Shown here piece by piece: positions 14,034 to 22,559 of a stretch of 64,000 bases of DNA. Location of the stretch: assembly GCF_030142045.1 (NCBI RefSeq), contig NZ_CP126242.1, positions 1 to 64,000 of the forward strand. The letters are read 5' to 3'. This stretch comes from Arthrobacter sp. zg-Y919 (lineage in GTDB: Bacteria > Actinomycetota > Actinomycetes > Actinomycetales > Micrococcaceae). The translations under genes and the position numbers were made by a program. The notes under the pieces were generated by a model. The model did no database searches and was not told the DNA's origin. It worked only from the letters and a program-made list of their open reading frames with translations. Positions within the stretch are counted from its first letter, which is position 1; every line of letters starts with the position of its first letter.

Positions 14034-14894
14034 ATGTCATATGGTGTGCCGGCCGAGGGGCCGGCTTCGCAGGTCCCCGTGTGTCCCCGACACCCGGACC
14101 GGGTCAGCTATATCCGCTGTCAGCGCTGCGGACGCCCGGCCTGCCCCGAGTGCCAGACGAATGCCGCCGTCGGGGTCCAGTGCGTGGACTGCTTCAACGA
14201 GCAGCGCAAGGCCCAGCCCGCCTACCGCACCCCGTTCGGCGGCCGTGTGGCCCGGACCGAAAAGCCCGTGGTGACCATCACCATCATGGCCATCTGCGTC
14301 GTCGCCTTCCTGCTGCAGCAGTTGCTGCCGGAGTTCACGAGGACGTTCTTCTTCGCGCCGGTGCTGGCGGATTACCAGCCGTGGCGCCTGCTGACTGCCG
14401 CGTTCCTGCATTCCCAGGGCGGGGTCATCCACATTGCCTTCAACCTCTATGCCCTGTGGTTCCTGGGACGGAGCCTGGAGCCTCTCTTCGGCCGCGCGCG
14501 GTTTGCGCTGCTGTACCTGATTTCCGCCCTCGGTGGTTCCGTGGGTGTGATGTACCTGGCGGAGCCGGCCACAGCGGTGGTGGGCGCCTCAGGCGCAGTT
14601 TTTGGGCTCTTCGGCGCCCTGTTCGTGGTGATCCGCCAACGGCGCGGAGAGCTGCGTTCCCTGTTGATCCTCCTGGCGGTGAACCTGGTCCTGGGGTTCG
14701 TGTTCCCAGGGATAGCGTGGCAGGCCCACGTAGGAGGACTCATCACCGGTGCTGCGTGCGCAGCCATCCTGGCCTACACGCCGCGTGGAAAGCACCGCAC
14801 CGCCATTCAGCTTGCCGGTCTCGCCGGGGTGGTACTGCTGCTGATCGTGGCGGCGGTGCTCTGGCAGTCCCCCGTGCAGATCATCCCAGGCTGA
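14034..14894 (+). CDS. Rhomboid-family intramembrane serine protease
   Basis: A 286-residue protein: a small Cys/His zinc-binding N-terminus (CPRHPDRVSYIRCQRCGRPACPEC, about 17-41), then six to seven membrane helices with the rhomboid dyad. Catalytic Ser186 lies in VVGASGAVFG and His232 in WQAHVGGLITG. It should cut membrane-protein segments; the substrate is unknown. ATG at 14034 with GGGAG at 14021-14025 was chosen. An earlier in-frame start would lie within the cyclophilin terminator. Confidence 0.92.
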   Translation: MSYGVPAEGPASQVPVCPRHPDRVSYIRCQRCGRPACPECQTNAAVGVQCVDCFNEQRKAQPAYRTPFGGRVARTEKPVVTITIMAICVVAFLLQQLLPEFTRTFFFAPVLADYQPWRLLTAAFLHSQGGVIHIAFNLYALWFLGRSLEPLFGRARFALLYLISALGGSVGVMYLAEPATAVVGASGAVFGLFGALFVVIRQRRGELRSLLILLAVNLVLGFVFPGIAWQAHVGGLITGAACAAILAYTPRGKHRTAIQLAGLAGVVLLLIVAAVLWQSPVQIIPG

Positions 14895-14919
14895 CCGGCC
14901 CTGCCGATCCAGAGGCTCC

Positions 14920-14947
14920 GTGCCCGCCGTCCCTTGACGGCGGGCAC
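14920..14947 (+). terminator. Hairpin after rhomboid gene
   Basis: A 12-bp perfect stem (14920-14931 with 14936-14947), loop CCTT, 26 bases past the rhomboid stop. Only a weak pyrimidine tail follows. Confidence 0.6.
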
Positions 14948-14989
14948 CTCCATTTAACCCGGGTGCGGAGCCCTGCCGGGCAGAAAAAG

Positions 14990-15207
14990 TTATCCACAGG
15001 GATACCCACAGTGTTAATAACCTACATGGTTGTAGTTTTCGATCCCGGCGCGCAGTCCACAGGGTTATCCAGAGGCTGTGGAGACTTACACACATGTAAT
15101 TCCACAGGTGTGGATAACCTGCTTCCCTTTGTTTGCAAGGAAGTTCGAAAAGTAACCCACAGAGTTACCCACACCTGTGGATAACTCCGTGCACAACCTG
15201 TGAACAA
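14990..15207. other. Second DnaA-box cluster between rhomboid and crgA
   Basis: The gene-free spacer 14895-15305 holds three perfect DnaA boxes TTATCCACA: 14990-14998 (plus), 15109-15117 and 15176-15184 (minus). Single-mismatch boxes are at 15065-15073 and 15165-15173. Weaker ones are at 15002-15010, 15153-15161 and 15199-15207. Two pairs face each other with a 2-nt gap: a partial box at 15099-15106 with 15109-15117, and 15165-15173 with 15176-15184. A TTAATAA stretch lies near 15014. It may be a DnaA-titration, reactivation or accessory-origin site. Confidence 0.8.
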
Positions 15208-15241
15208 CAGGAAAATCAGGGGATAGCGCCAGGCGGGCAAC

Positions 15242-15282
15242 AAAAAAGGCTTCCCCGGTGCCGAAACGGCACGGGGGAAGCC
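15242..15282 (-). terminator. Intrinsic terminator of crgA
   Basis: Stem 15248-15256 with 15274-15282, extended by an inner GTGCCG/CGGCAC pairing. Read on the minus strand it is followed by TTTTTT (15247-15242). It lies 23 bases after the crgA stop. Confidence 0.85.
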
Positions 15283-15305
15283 CAGGTTGGGGAACGCGGG
15301 TGTGG

Positions 15306-15557
15306 TCAGCGCCAGCGCGTTGTCATCAGAAAACCGACAATCGCGATTCCGAAGCCCACCAGGATGTTGCTGGCTCCGAGGGCAGGCACCGGATACTCGC
15401 CCTGGGTGATGTAGTACGTGATGATCCACAGCAGTCCCAGGATCATGAGCCCGAACATTACCGGTTTGTACCAGACGGGGTTTTCTTTGGGGACAGACGC
15501 TGTCTGGCCCTGGGTAACGGGGCGTGAGGGCTTCTTACGGGATTTGGACTCAGGCAC
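15306..15557 (-). CDS. crgA: Cell division protein CrgA
   Basis: An 83-residue protein with a basic N-terminus (MPESKSRKKPSRPV) and two membrane helices (about 33-52 and 62-80). The NPVWYKP segment precedes the first helix and LVGFGIAIVGFLMTTRWR forms the end, as in CrgA. CrgA joins the divisome in actinobacteria and interacts with FtsZ and PBPs. GTG at 15557 is chosen because AGGAGGA lies three bases upstream and the length matches; the longer in-frame extension is not conserved-looking. Divergent from the sortase gene. Confidence 0.92.
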   Translation of the reverse strand: MPESKSRKKPSRPVTQGQTASVPKENPVWYKPVMFGLMILGLLWIITYYITQGEYPVPALGASNILVGFGIAIVGFLMTTRWR

Positions 15558-15758
15558 GGATCCTCCTAGCGGAACCGGCTCTGCGGGCGCCGGTGGTTGT
15601 AGTCGTGGACTGGGATGGCAAGGCTGTGAAGAACTCTCCTGGAACCCGCACAGACCTGTTAGGGTCATCCCTATTCTGAATATCCTAGCGAATGCCACGG
15701 CCAAGCTGTTCCGGTTGATCCAGGACCGTGGAATACCGGTACCAGCTAAAGGAGTCCG

Positions 15759-16547
15759 TTGGCTGATCCACCAATCACCGCCGTGCGGCACAGCCGGGAG
15801 CGCAGTGCTCCCGCATCACGGCCGGGCCGAAAGTGGAGGCTCGGCGTGCAGGTGGCCGGCGAACTCCTGATCACCATTGGTGTGGTCCTGGCCCTTTACG
15901 TGGTGTGGCAACTCTGGTGGACCAACCTGGATTCAAACCGGGCCCAGGAGGAAGCCATCAGCGGGTTGTTCAAGGAGTTTGACGTGCCGGCATCGCCGGC
16001 ACCCCCCGGGGACTATGGGGATCCAGTCGTCTTGGCGCCGATAAGCGGGGAAGGGACGACCTTCGCCGTCGTGTACGTGCCGAGGTTCGGACCCGACTAT
16101 GTCGCCCCGGTAACCAGCGGCGTGGGAACGGCGGTCCTTGACCGCCTGGGACTGGGACACTATCCCGCTACGGCCATGCCGGGCGCCGTCGGCAACTTTG
16201 CCGTCGCCGGCCACCGCCAGACCCACGGCAAGGCACTGGATCCTATCCACACCCTGGTGCCCGGAGATCACATCTATGTGCAGACCGCCGACGGATACTA
16301 CGACTACGTCTACCGCAACACCCAGATAGTGCTGCCGGACCGCGTGGATGTCCTCTCAGGCGTCCCCACCGAGCCCGCCGCGGTTCCCCAGGACCGGTTC
16401 CTGACCCTCACCAGCTGTAACCCGCGTTTCGGTTCGCAGGAACGCATCATCGCCTATGCACGGATGGATTCGTGGCGGCCGTCCTCTGCCGGGCCACCCG
16501 CCGCGATCGCCGACGCGGTGGCCGCCAATGCTTCCGGAGGCCGGTAA
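15759..16547 (+). CDS. Class E sortase
   Basis: A 262-residue membrane-anchored transpeptidase with one N-terminal helix (about 31-53). The catalytic triad is visible: His152 (AVAGHRQTH), Cys220 (TLTSCNP) and Arg229 (SQERII). Class E sortases of high-GC Gram-positives attach LAxTG-type proteins to peptidoglycan or process pilins. TTG start at 15759 with AAAGGAG at 15748-15754. No obvious substrate protein with a sorting signal is in the window. The next small gene starts 1 bp after the stop. Confidence 0.92.
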   Translation: MADPPITAVRHSRERSAPASRPGRKWRLGVQVAGELLITIGVVLALYVVWQLWWTNLDSNRAQEEAISGLFKEFDVPASPAPPGDYGDPVVLAPISGEGTTFAVVYVPRFGPDYVAPVTSGVGTAVLDRLGLGHYPATAMPGAVGNFAVAGHRQTHGKALDPIHTLVPGDHIYVQTADGYYDYVYRNTQIVLPDRVDVLSGVPTEPAAVPQDRFLTLTSCNPRFGSQERIIAYARMDSWRPSSAGPPAAIADAVAANASGGR

Positions 16548-16548
16548 A

Positions 16549-16719
16549 ATGTACGGATGGCTGTTCCGGCACCTTCCGGGACCGTTGTGGGTCCGGATCC
16601 TTCTGTCCGCGGTACTGATTGCCGCCACGGTGTTGGCACTGATGGAGTACGTCTTTCCCTGGCTGGACCGGACCAGCTTCCTTCCTTCCCTAACGGATTC
16701 AACGATTGGCGGTTCCTAG
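16549..16719 (+). CDS. Small single-pass membrane protein
   Basis: A 56-residue protein MYGWLFRHLPGPLWVRILLS... with one hydrophobic helix (about 15-38) and a short polar tail. ATG at 16549 lies 1 bp after the sortase stop, with GGAGG at 16536-16540 inside the sortase gene, so translation is probably coupled. Small proteins of this type sit between sortase and pabA-like genes in related genomes. The function is unknown. Confidence 0.75.
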   Translation: MYGWLFRHLPGPLWVRILLSAVLIAATVLALMEYVFPWLDRTSFLPSLTDSTIGGS

Positions 16720-16723
16720 CCCC

Positions 16724-17392
16724 ATGAGCACCCGTATCCTGGTGGTCGATAACTACGACAGCTTTGTCTACACGCTGGTGGGCTATCTCCAGGAAATGGG
16801 GGCGGACACCACGGTGATCCGCAACGATGACCTGGACACAGCTGCGGCGGCGGAACTCGCTGCAGACCACGACGGCGTACTGGTCTCCCCGGGGCCGGGC
16901 ACACCCGCCGAGGCCGGGATATCAGTGGACCTGATCCGGTGGTGCGGAGCAACCAAAACCCCCATGCTGGGCATCTGCCTGGGCCACCAGGCATTGGCCG
17001 AGGCCTACGGCGGCACGGTCACGCACGCACCGGAACTGATGCACGGAAAGACCTCCCTCGTGGAGCACACGGGAGACGACGTTTTTGCGGGGCTGCCCAC
17101 CCCACTGACAGCCACCCGCTACCATTCCCTGGCTGCCGTCGCAGACAGCATCCCCGCCGAACTGCGGGTCACGGCGCGTACCGCCAGCGGAATCATCATG
17201 GGGCTGCGGCATGCCGGTGCACCATTGTCCGGGGTGCAGTTCCATCCGGAATCGGTCTTGACCGAGGGCGGTTACCAGATGCTGGGCAACTGGCTGGAAT
17301 CGGCCGGGCTCACGGGAGCAGCAGCGCACGCCGCCACTCTCAGCCCGCTGATCTCCAGCGCCGTCGGTCCGGCAACTTCCACGCGGGCCTAG
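16724..17392 (+). CDS. pabA: Class I glutamine amidotransferase, PabA/TrpG type
   Basis: A 222-residue glutaminase subunit that releases ammonia from glutamine for aminodeoxychorismate (folate) or anthranilate (tryptophan) synthase. It has VDNYDSFVYTL at the N-terminus, the nucleophile motif MLGICLGHQALAEAYGG near 84-100, and the His/Glu motif QFHPESVLTEGG near 175-186. No partner synthase is adjacent, so PabA versus TrpG is not settled. ATG at 16724 fits the family start; a TTG at 16706 is possible. Its end overlaps pknB convergently by 4 bp. Confidence 0.88.
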   Translation: MSTRILVVDNYDSFVYTLVGYLQEMGADTTVIRNDDLDTAAAAELAADHDGVLVSPGPGTPAEAGISVDLIRWCGATKTPMLGICLGHQALAEAYGGTVTHAPELMHGKTSLVEHTGDDVFAGLPTPLTATRYHSLAAVADSIPAELRVTARTASGIIMGLRHAGAPLSGVQFHPESVLTEGGYQMLGNWLESAGLTGAAAHAATLSPLISSAVGPATSTRA

Positions 17393-19287
17393 CGGCGCCC
17401 CGGACCTGTGCCGCGCGTAGGCGACGGCGTGGGAGTGGCAGAATCCTCGGGCTTCGGCTGCGGAGCCGGTGCCTTGGCAACCTGGAGCTCCACCGACGTT
17501 CCGGGGGCGACGGCCGTCCCGGCGGGGATGCTCTGCATGATGACCGTTCCGGGTACAGCATCGGCGGACTCGACCTCGGTCAGTTTCGGTGTGAGGAGGA
17601 CCGCGGGATCGAGTAGCCTCGTTTGCGCCTCGGACTCCGGCAGATTCAAGACATCGGGGACAATCACCAGTCCGCTGGACACCACAATGTCCACTTCCTG
17701 CCCCATCGGCACGGTCTCGCCGATGGCAGGGTCGGTACCAAGCACGCGTCCCGCTTCCATCGTGGAACTGTTGGCCTTGATCGTGGCACCGCCCTTCAGG
17801 CCCAGCTCGCGTAGAGCGTCCCTGGCCCCGGATTCCGTCATCCCGAAGAGATCCTGCGGGATGGCGGCACTGGAAGGACCTTTGGAGATGTAGAGCGAAA
17901 TGTCCTCGCCGAGGGCGGTGTCGGCGCCCGCTGCCGGAGTGGTCCGGATAGCGAGGTCCTTGCTGATGTTCTCGCTGTACTCCTCGATGATCCTTGGCGG
18001 CTGGAATCCTGCGTCGATGACGGCGTTCATGGCATCGGTTTGGGTCTTCCCCTCGACCACGGGGACCGTTGCGGTCACCGGGGCTGGAGGCTTGGCATTG
18101 ATCATGTTCCAGCCAACAAATCCGCCCACGGCGAGCACGAGCACCACCAGGATGCTGAATACGGTAATCCAGGCGCGCCGGCGGGCCTTTTGCTGCGGGT
18201 CGCGGTCACCGGTTGAGCCGATATCCAGGGCAGTGCGGTCCCCGCCGCGGCGTCCGCCGTCATCATCCGTAAGGAGCGGGCTTCCGGCCGGAACATTGGC
18301 CATGGTGCGTGTGTGTGCTTGGTCTTCCCGGGAGGAGGGCAGGACCGTCGTGGCCGGCTCCGCCGGGCCGGACACGGCAATCGCCTGCGTGGCAGCGGTG
18401 GCGGGGCCGTCGTCGCGCGCTGCCAGCAGGGCTTCCCGGAAATCCCGGGCCGTTTGGTAGCGGTGATCGCGGTCCTTGGTCAGTCCACGCTTCAACACAT
18501 CGTCCAGGGCCGGCGGGACTTCGGGATTGAGGCTGCTGGCTGCGACGGGCTCTTCACGGACATGCTGGTAGGCGACGGACACGGGGCTTTCCCCAATGAA
18601 CGGCGGCCTTCCGGTGAGCAGTTCGAACAGCAGGCAGGCAGCGGAATAGAGATCGCTGCGGGCATCTACGGTTTCACCGCGGGCCTGCTCGGGCGAAAGG
18701 TACTGGGCAGTGCCGATCACGGCCTGGGTCTGGGTCATGGTCGCCGCCGAATCCGCCATTGCACGTGCAATGCCGAAATCCATGACCTTCACGGAGCCGT
18801 CGGGAGTCACCATCACGTTGGCAGGCTTGATATCCCGGTGGACAATCCCCGAGCGGTGGCTGTAGTCGAGGGCCGCGAGGACGCCAATAAGGTAGTCAAC
18901 GGACTTTTCGGTGGTGAGTTCGCCCGCCTTGAGCAGGTCGCGCAGGGTCCGGCCGGGAACGTATTCCATCACGATGTAGGGCAGCCGGACATCATCACGG
19001 GTGGACGCGGATTCATGGTCCCCGGTGTCGTACACGGACACGACGGAGGGATGGTTCAGGCCGGCAACGGCCTGCGCCTCGCGCCGGAAACGTGACTGGA
19101 ACAACGGGTCACGGGCCAGATCCGGACGCAGCACCTTGATGGCGACGGTCCGGCCCAGCCGGATGTCGCGGCCAAGGTAGACATCGGCCATCCCGCCGCG
19201 GCCGATGAGTTCACCCACCTCGTACCGTCCGTTGAGGACGTTGTCGGTGTTGAGGGTGGGTTGCCCCCGAAGGAAGTCTGCGCTCAT
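17389..19287 (-). CDS. pknB: Ser/Thr kinase PknB with PASTA domains
   Basis: A 632-residue membrane kinase. The catalytic domain (about 20-280) has the Gly loop GRGGMADV at 29-36, Lys51, HRD at 150-152, DFG at 170-172 and an activation loop with Thr183, Thr185 and Thr187. A Pro/Ala linker and one membrane helix (about 371-393) follow, then three extracellular PASTA repeats and a Pro/Thr-rich tail. PASTA domains bind muropeptides or lipid II and couple wall state to growth. It is the last gene of the operon, 6 bp after pknA with no strong ribosome site, suggesting coupling. Confidence 0.96.
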   Translation of the reverse strand: MSADFLRGQPTLNTDNVLNGRYEVGELIGRGGMADVYLGRDIRLGRTVAIKVLRPDLARDPLFQSRFRREAQAVAGLNHPSVVSVYDTGDHESASTRDDVRLPYIVMEYVPGRTLRDLLKAGELTTEKSVDYLIGVLAALDYSHRSGIVHRDIKPANVMVTPDGSVKVMDFGIARAMADSAATMTQTQAVIGTAQYLSPEQARGETVDARSDLYSAACLLFELLTGRPPFIGESPVSVAYQHVREEPVAASSLNPEVPPALDDVLKRGLTKDRDHRYQTARDFREALLAARDDGPATAATQAIAVSGPAEPATTVLPSSREDQAHTRTMANVPAGSPLLTDDDGGRRGGDRTALDIGSTGDRDPQQKARRRAWITVFSILVVLVLAVGGFVGWNMINAKPPAPVTATVPVVEGKTQTDAMNAVIDAGFQPPRIIEEYSENISKDLAIRTTPAAGADTALGEDISLYISKGPSSAAIPQDLFGMTESGARDALRELGLKGGATIKANSSTMEAGRVLGTDPAIGETVPMGQEVDIVVSSGLVIVPDVLNLPESEAQTRLLDPAVLLTPKLTEVESADAVPGTVIMQSIPAGTAVAPGTSVELQVAKAPAPQPKPEDSATPTPSPTRGTGPGRR

Positions 19288-19293
19288 GGTCTT

Positions 19294-21123
19294 TTAGTTG
19301 CTGCCCGTAGGGCCGGTCATGCTTGCGCCGCCGGACTGGTTCTGGCTCGTGCCGGTGCCGGTGCCGGTACCTGCGCCGGCACCGGTGTTGTCGGTGTTGC
19401 CCGTTGTAGGAGGGGTCGTCGATGTCGACGGGGCAGGCGTGGGCTGGGGTGCAGCCGGGGCGACGTAGAACGTGACCGTGGAGCCCAGTGGAACGGCGGT
19501 GCCTTCTCCGGGTTCAACAGCGGAAACCCGGCCTGGCTGAGCGCCGGGTGAAGTGCGTTCCCCACCATTGTTGGGAACCAGTCCCGCCTGGGTCAGCAGC
19601 TGGCTGGCTTCCTGTGCCGACTTTCCTGACAACGACGGAACAGTAACCAGCTCCGGTCCCGAGGAGTACACGACGGTTACGGCGTCTCCGCGGCTCAGCG
19701 GTCCCGAGGGATTCACTTCAATGACCAGTCCCTCCGGGACACTGGCGTCGGAGACCGGAAGGCGTTCGACCTGCAGGCCAAGGGCGCTCAATTCCGCAGC
19801 AACTTCGTTGACCGGCCGGTTGGCATATTCGGCCGAATTGACGATGATTTCCTCGTCCGAAGGAGTCGCCGACGGTGTCTTGGACGGCGAGGCGCTGCGG
19901 GACGGGCTCGTGGAGCTGGCGGCCGGAGCCGGGTCCTCGTCACCTTCGGAACCGGTGAGGACGAAGAAGGCCACCACGCCGGCCAGAATCAGGACGAGCA
20001 GGGCGATCAGCGGAATGGTCCAGGGGCTGCGCCGCCGCTTTTCCTCTTCGACGTCACCCGGGTCGGCGTCGTCGTAGTCGGCCTCGTCTTCGTCGGTCCA
20101 ATCCCGGGATGCGGCGAGCTCGCCCGTCCGCGCGTCGTCTGCGGCTACGGAGGCACCGGCGACCGTGGGCAGGGCCGACGTCGACGGCGCGGTGTCCACC
20201 ACGCGGGTGGCGGACGTACCGGCGGTGGGTACCGGCGCCGTAATCGCACTTGTGGAGGAACCGAAGAGCAGCATGCCGGGGACAGCTTCCTCCGCGGCGT
20301 TGATGTCGCCCCGGCGGATAGCTGCGACGGCCAGTGCCAGGGACTCGGCGTCGGCCGGGCGGTCCGCCGGATCCTTGGCGAGCATGGACATGACCAGGGC
20401 ACGCACCGGCTCCGGAATGGACTCCGGAAGCGGCGGCGGAGTGTCGTTGACCTGTGCCAGCGCAATCGCGATCTGGGATTCGCCGGAGAACGGGCGGCGG
20501 CCGGCAAGGAGCTCGTAGCCAATGACACCAAGCGCGTAGATGTCACTGGATCCGGTGGCCTGCTGTCCGGTGGCCTGTTCCGGGGCCAGATACTGGGCGG
20601 TTCCCATCACCTGGCCGGTGGCGGTAAGGGGTACCTGGTCGGCGAGGCGGGCGATGCCGAAGTCGGTGATCTTGACCTTGCCGTCGGGCATGATCAGCAG
20701 GTTGCCCGGCTTGACGTCCCGGTGCACCAGGCCCTGGTTGTGGGCTACGGCCAGGGCGGTAGCGACCTGGCCGATGATGGACAGGGTCCGGTCCGGAGAA
20801 AGCACCTTGTCGCGCTCAATGATGGTCGACAGCGGCTGTCCGGGGACCAGCTCCATGACCAGATAGGCCGAGCCGTCCTCCTCGCCGTAATCGAAAACGT
20901 TGGCGATGCCGGGATGGTTGAGCAGGGCGGTGTGCCGTGCCTCCGCCCGGAACCGGTTGAGGAAGCCCGGGTCGCCGGTGTACTCCTCCTTGAGGATCTT
21001 GATGGCGACAATGCGGCCCAGGACCAAGTCCCGTGCCTTCCAGACCTCGCCCATACCGCCAATGGCAATACGGTCGGTCAGCTGGAACCTGCCGCCTAAG
21101 GTGATACCCGATGTAGGCCTCAC
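19294..21123 (-). CDS. pknA: Ser/Thr kinase PknA-like with two PASTA domains
   Basis: A 609-residue kinase with Gly loop AIGGMGEVW near 20-27, HRDVKPGN and ITDFGIA motifs and an acidic juxtamembrane region. One membrane helix (about 368-392) is followed by a Ser/Pro linker, two PASTA repeats and a Gly/Thr-rich tail. Position upstream of pknB and after pbpA identifies it as PknA, but mycobacterial PknA has no PASTA repeats. The GTG start at 21123 overlaps the pbpA stop by 4 bp. It probably phosphorylates division and wall-synthesis proteins. Confidence 0.92.
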   Translation of the reverse strand: MRPTSGITLGGRFQLTDRIAIGGMGEVWKARDLVLGRIVAIKILKEEYTGDPGFLNRFRAEARHTALLNHPGIANVFDYGEEDGSAYLVMELVPGQPLSTIIERDKVLSPDRTLSIIGQVATALAVAHNQGLVHRDVKPGNLLIMPDGKVKITDFGIARLADQVPLTATGQVMGTAQYLAPEQATGQQATGSSDIYALGVIGYELLAGRRPFSGESQIAIALAQVNDTPPPLPESIPEPVRALVMSMLAKDPADRPADAESLALAVAAIRRGDINAAEEAVPGMLLFGSSTSAITAPVPTAGTSATRVVDTAPSTSALPTVAGASVAADDARTGELAASRDWTDEDEADYDDADPGDVEEEKRRRSPWTIPLIALLVLILAGVVAFFVLTGSEGDEDPAPAASSTSPSRSASPSKTPSATPSDEEIIVNSAEYANRPVNEVAAELSALGLQVERLPVSDASVPEGLVIEVNPSGPLSRGDAVTVVYSSGPELVTVPSLSGKSAQEASQLLTQAGLVPNNGGERTSPGAQPGRVSAVEPGEGTAVPLGSTVTFYVAPAAPQPTPAPSTSTTPPTTGNTDNTGAGAGTGTGTGTSQNQSGGASMTGPTGSN

Positions 21124-22559
21124 TTGTTCAACACCGCCTCTAGGAGTTTCTGCGCGCTTGGAGTGGTCAATTGGGCACCGGTAGCCAGATCCACGTCTTC
21201 CATGACGACGGAAATGGCTACCTGCGGATCGTTGGCTGGTGCGAAGCCGGTGAACCAGGCGTTGTCGCCCCGGCCGTCCACCTGGGCCGTGCCGGTCTTG
21301 CCTGCCACCTCGAAGCCGGGAACCCGGGCGGCCTGGGCCGAGCCGTTATTCACGACGCCGACCATCCACTCGGTGAGCTGGCGGGCAGTATCCGGACTGA
21401 CGGAGGTATTCAGCTTGGTGGGCTTCGGCTCGTCAATCACGGAAAGATCGGGGGCACGGACGCTGCGGACCAGATTTGGGGTCATCTGCTCGCCGTTATT
21501 GGCAATCGCCGCGGAAATCATGGCTACTTCCAGCGGTGTGGCGGTAACGCTGCCCTGGCCGATGGAAGCAAGGGCCAGCTGGGCCTCGTCCTCGTTTTCA
21601 GGGAAGTGGCTCTCCACGACGCCGACGGGGATGGACAGTGGCGTGTCGAAACCGAACTTTTGGGCCTGTGCCGCGATGTTGTCCTGCCCGAGGTCCAGCG
21701 CCACCTGAGCGAAGACCGTGTTGCAGGACCAGGCGAGGGCAAAGGCGAAATCCGCCTCGGACCGGGACGCGCAGGCACCCGTGGTGAAGTTCGGGAGGGA
21801 AGTGTTGGTCCCGGGCAGGGGGAACGTGGGAGGGTTCGGGATCACGGAGTCAGCGTCATACTTGCCCGATTCCAGGGCTGCTGCAGTGTCCACGAGTTTG
21901 AAAACGGACCCGGGAGCCAGCAGGGACTGGGTTGCCGGGTTGAGGTAGGGCGACAATCCCGGCGTGGAGGTCAGCGCATCCATGTTTGTCTCGAGCAGAG
22001 CGGTGTCGTGGCCGGCCAGGAGATTGGTGTCATAGGAAGGCTTCGAGACCATGGCCAGGATGTCCCCCGTTTTCGGGTCCAGCATCACGATGGATCCCTT
22101 CTGGCCGTCGGGAATCAGGTCGTACGCCAATTGCTGGAGTTCCGGGTCGATGGTCAGTTCCACCGACGCACCTTGGCTCTGGGCGCCGGAGAAGAGCTGC
22201 ACCAGCTTGTCGTAGAACTGCTGCGAACTGTTGCCGGTCAACTCCGCATTCATTGCCATTTCCAGCTGTGTGGTGCTGTTCAGGTTGAAGAATCCGGTCA
22301 GGTGGGAATAGAGCTCGGGATTGTTGTAGACCCGCTGGTAATTGAACTCGTCGTTGGAGGGAACGGATTCGGCGACTGCCTTGCCGTCCACGAGGATCGA
22401 GCCGCGGGGTTCGCCGAAATCGCGGTAGATGCCCCGGTTGTTGTTCGGGTTCGCGTTCAAGTCCTCGGCGGCAAAGAACTGCACGTAGGTCAGTGAACCC
22501 AGAATGAGGACGAACATCGCCAGGGCTACCACCCAGCTGTTACGGATAGCCTGGTTCAT
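21120..22559 (-). CDS. pbpA: Class B penicillin-binding protein PbpA
   Basis: A 479-residue transpeptidase with one N-terminal membrane helix (about 8-28), a dimerisation domain, and the penicillin-binding domain with all three motifs: SVFK at 218-221 (nucleophile Ser218), SCN at 278-280 and KTGT at 421-424. It cross-links peptidoglycan with the partner glycosyltransferase encoded just upstream (RodA/FtsW). The start overlaps the rodA stop by 4 bp (ATGA). Confidence 0.96.
   Translation of the reverse strand: MNQAIRNSWVVALAMFVLILGSLTYVQFFAAEDLNANPNNNRGIYRDFGEPRGSILVDGKAVAESVPSNDEFNYQRVYNNPELYSHLTGFFNLNSTTQLEMAMNAELTGNSSQQFYDKLVQLFSGAQSQGASVELTIDPELQQLAYDLIPDGQKGSIVMLDPKTGDILAMVSKPSYDTNLLAGHDTALLETNMDALTSTPGLSPYLNPATQSLLAPGSVFKLVDTAAALESGKYDADSVIPNPPTFPLPGTNTSLPNFTTGACASRSEADFAFALAWSCNTVFAQVALDLGQDNIAAQAQKFGFDTPLSIPVGVVESHFPENEDEAQLALASIGQGSVTATPLEVAMISAAIANNGEQMTPNLVRSVRAPDLSVIDEPKPTKLNTSVSPDTARQLTEWMVGVVNNGSAQAARVPGFEVAGKTGTAQVDGRGDNAWFTGFAPANDPQVAISVVMEDVDLATGAQLTTPSAQKLLEAVLNK

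Noticed and set aside
15022..15429. Open frames across the second DnaA-box cluster
   Set aside because: They cross the boxes, the crgA terminator and the crgA C-terminus; repeated box translation explains the open frame.
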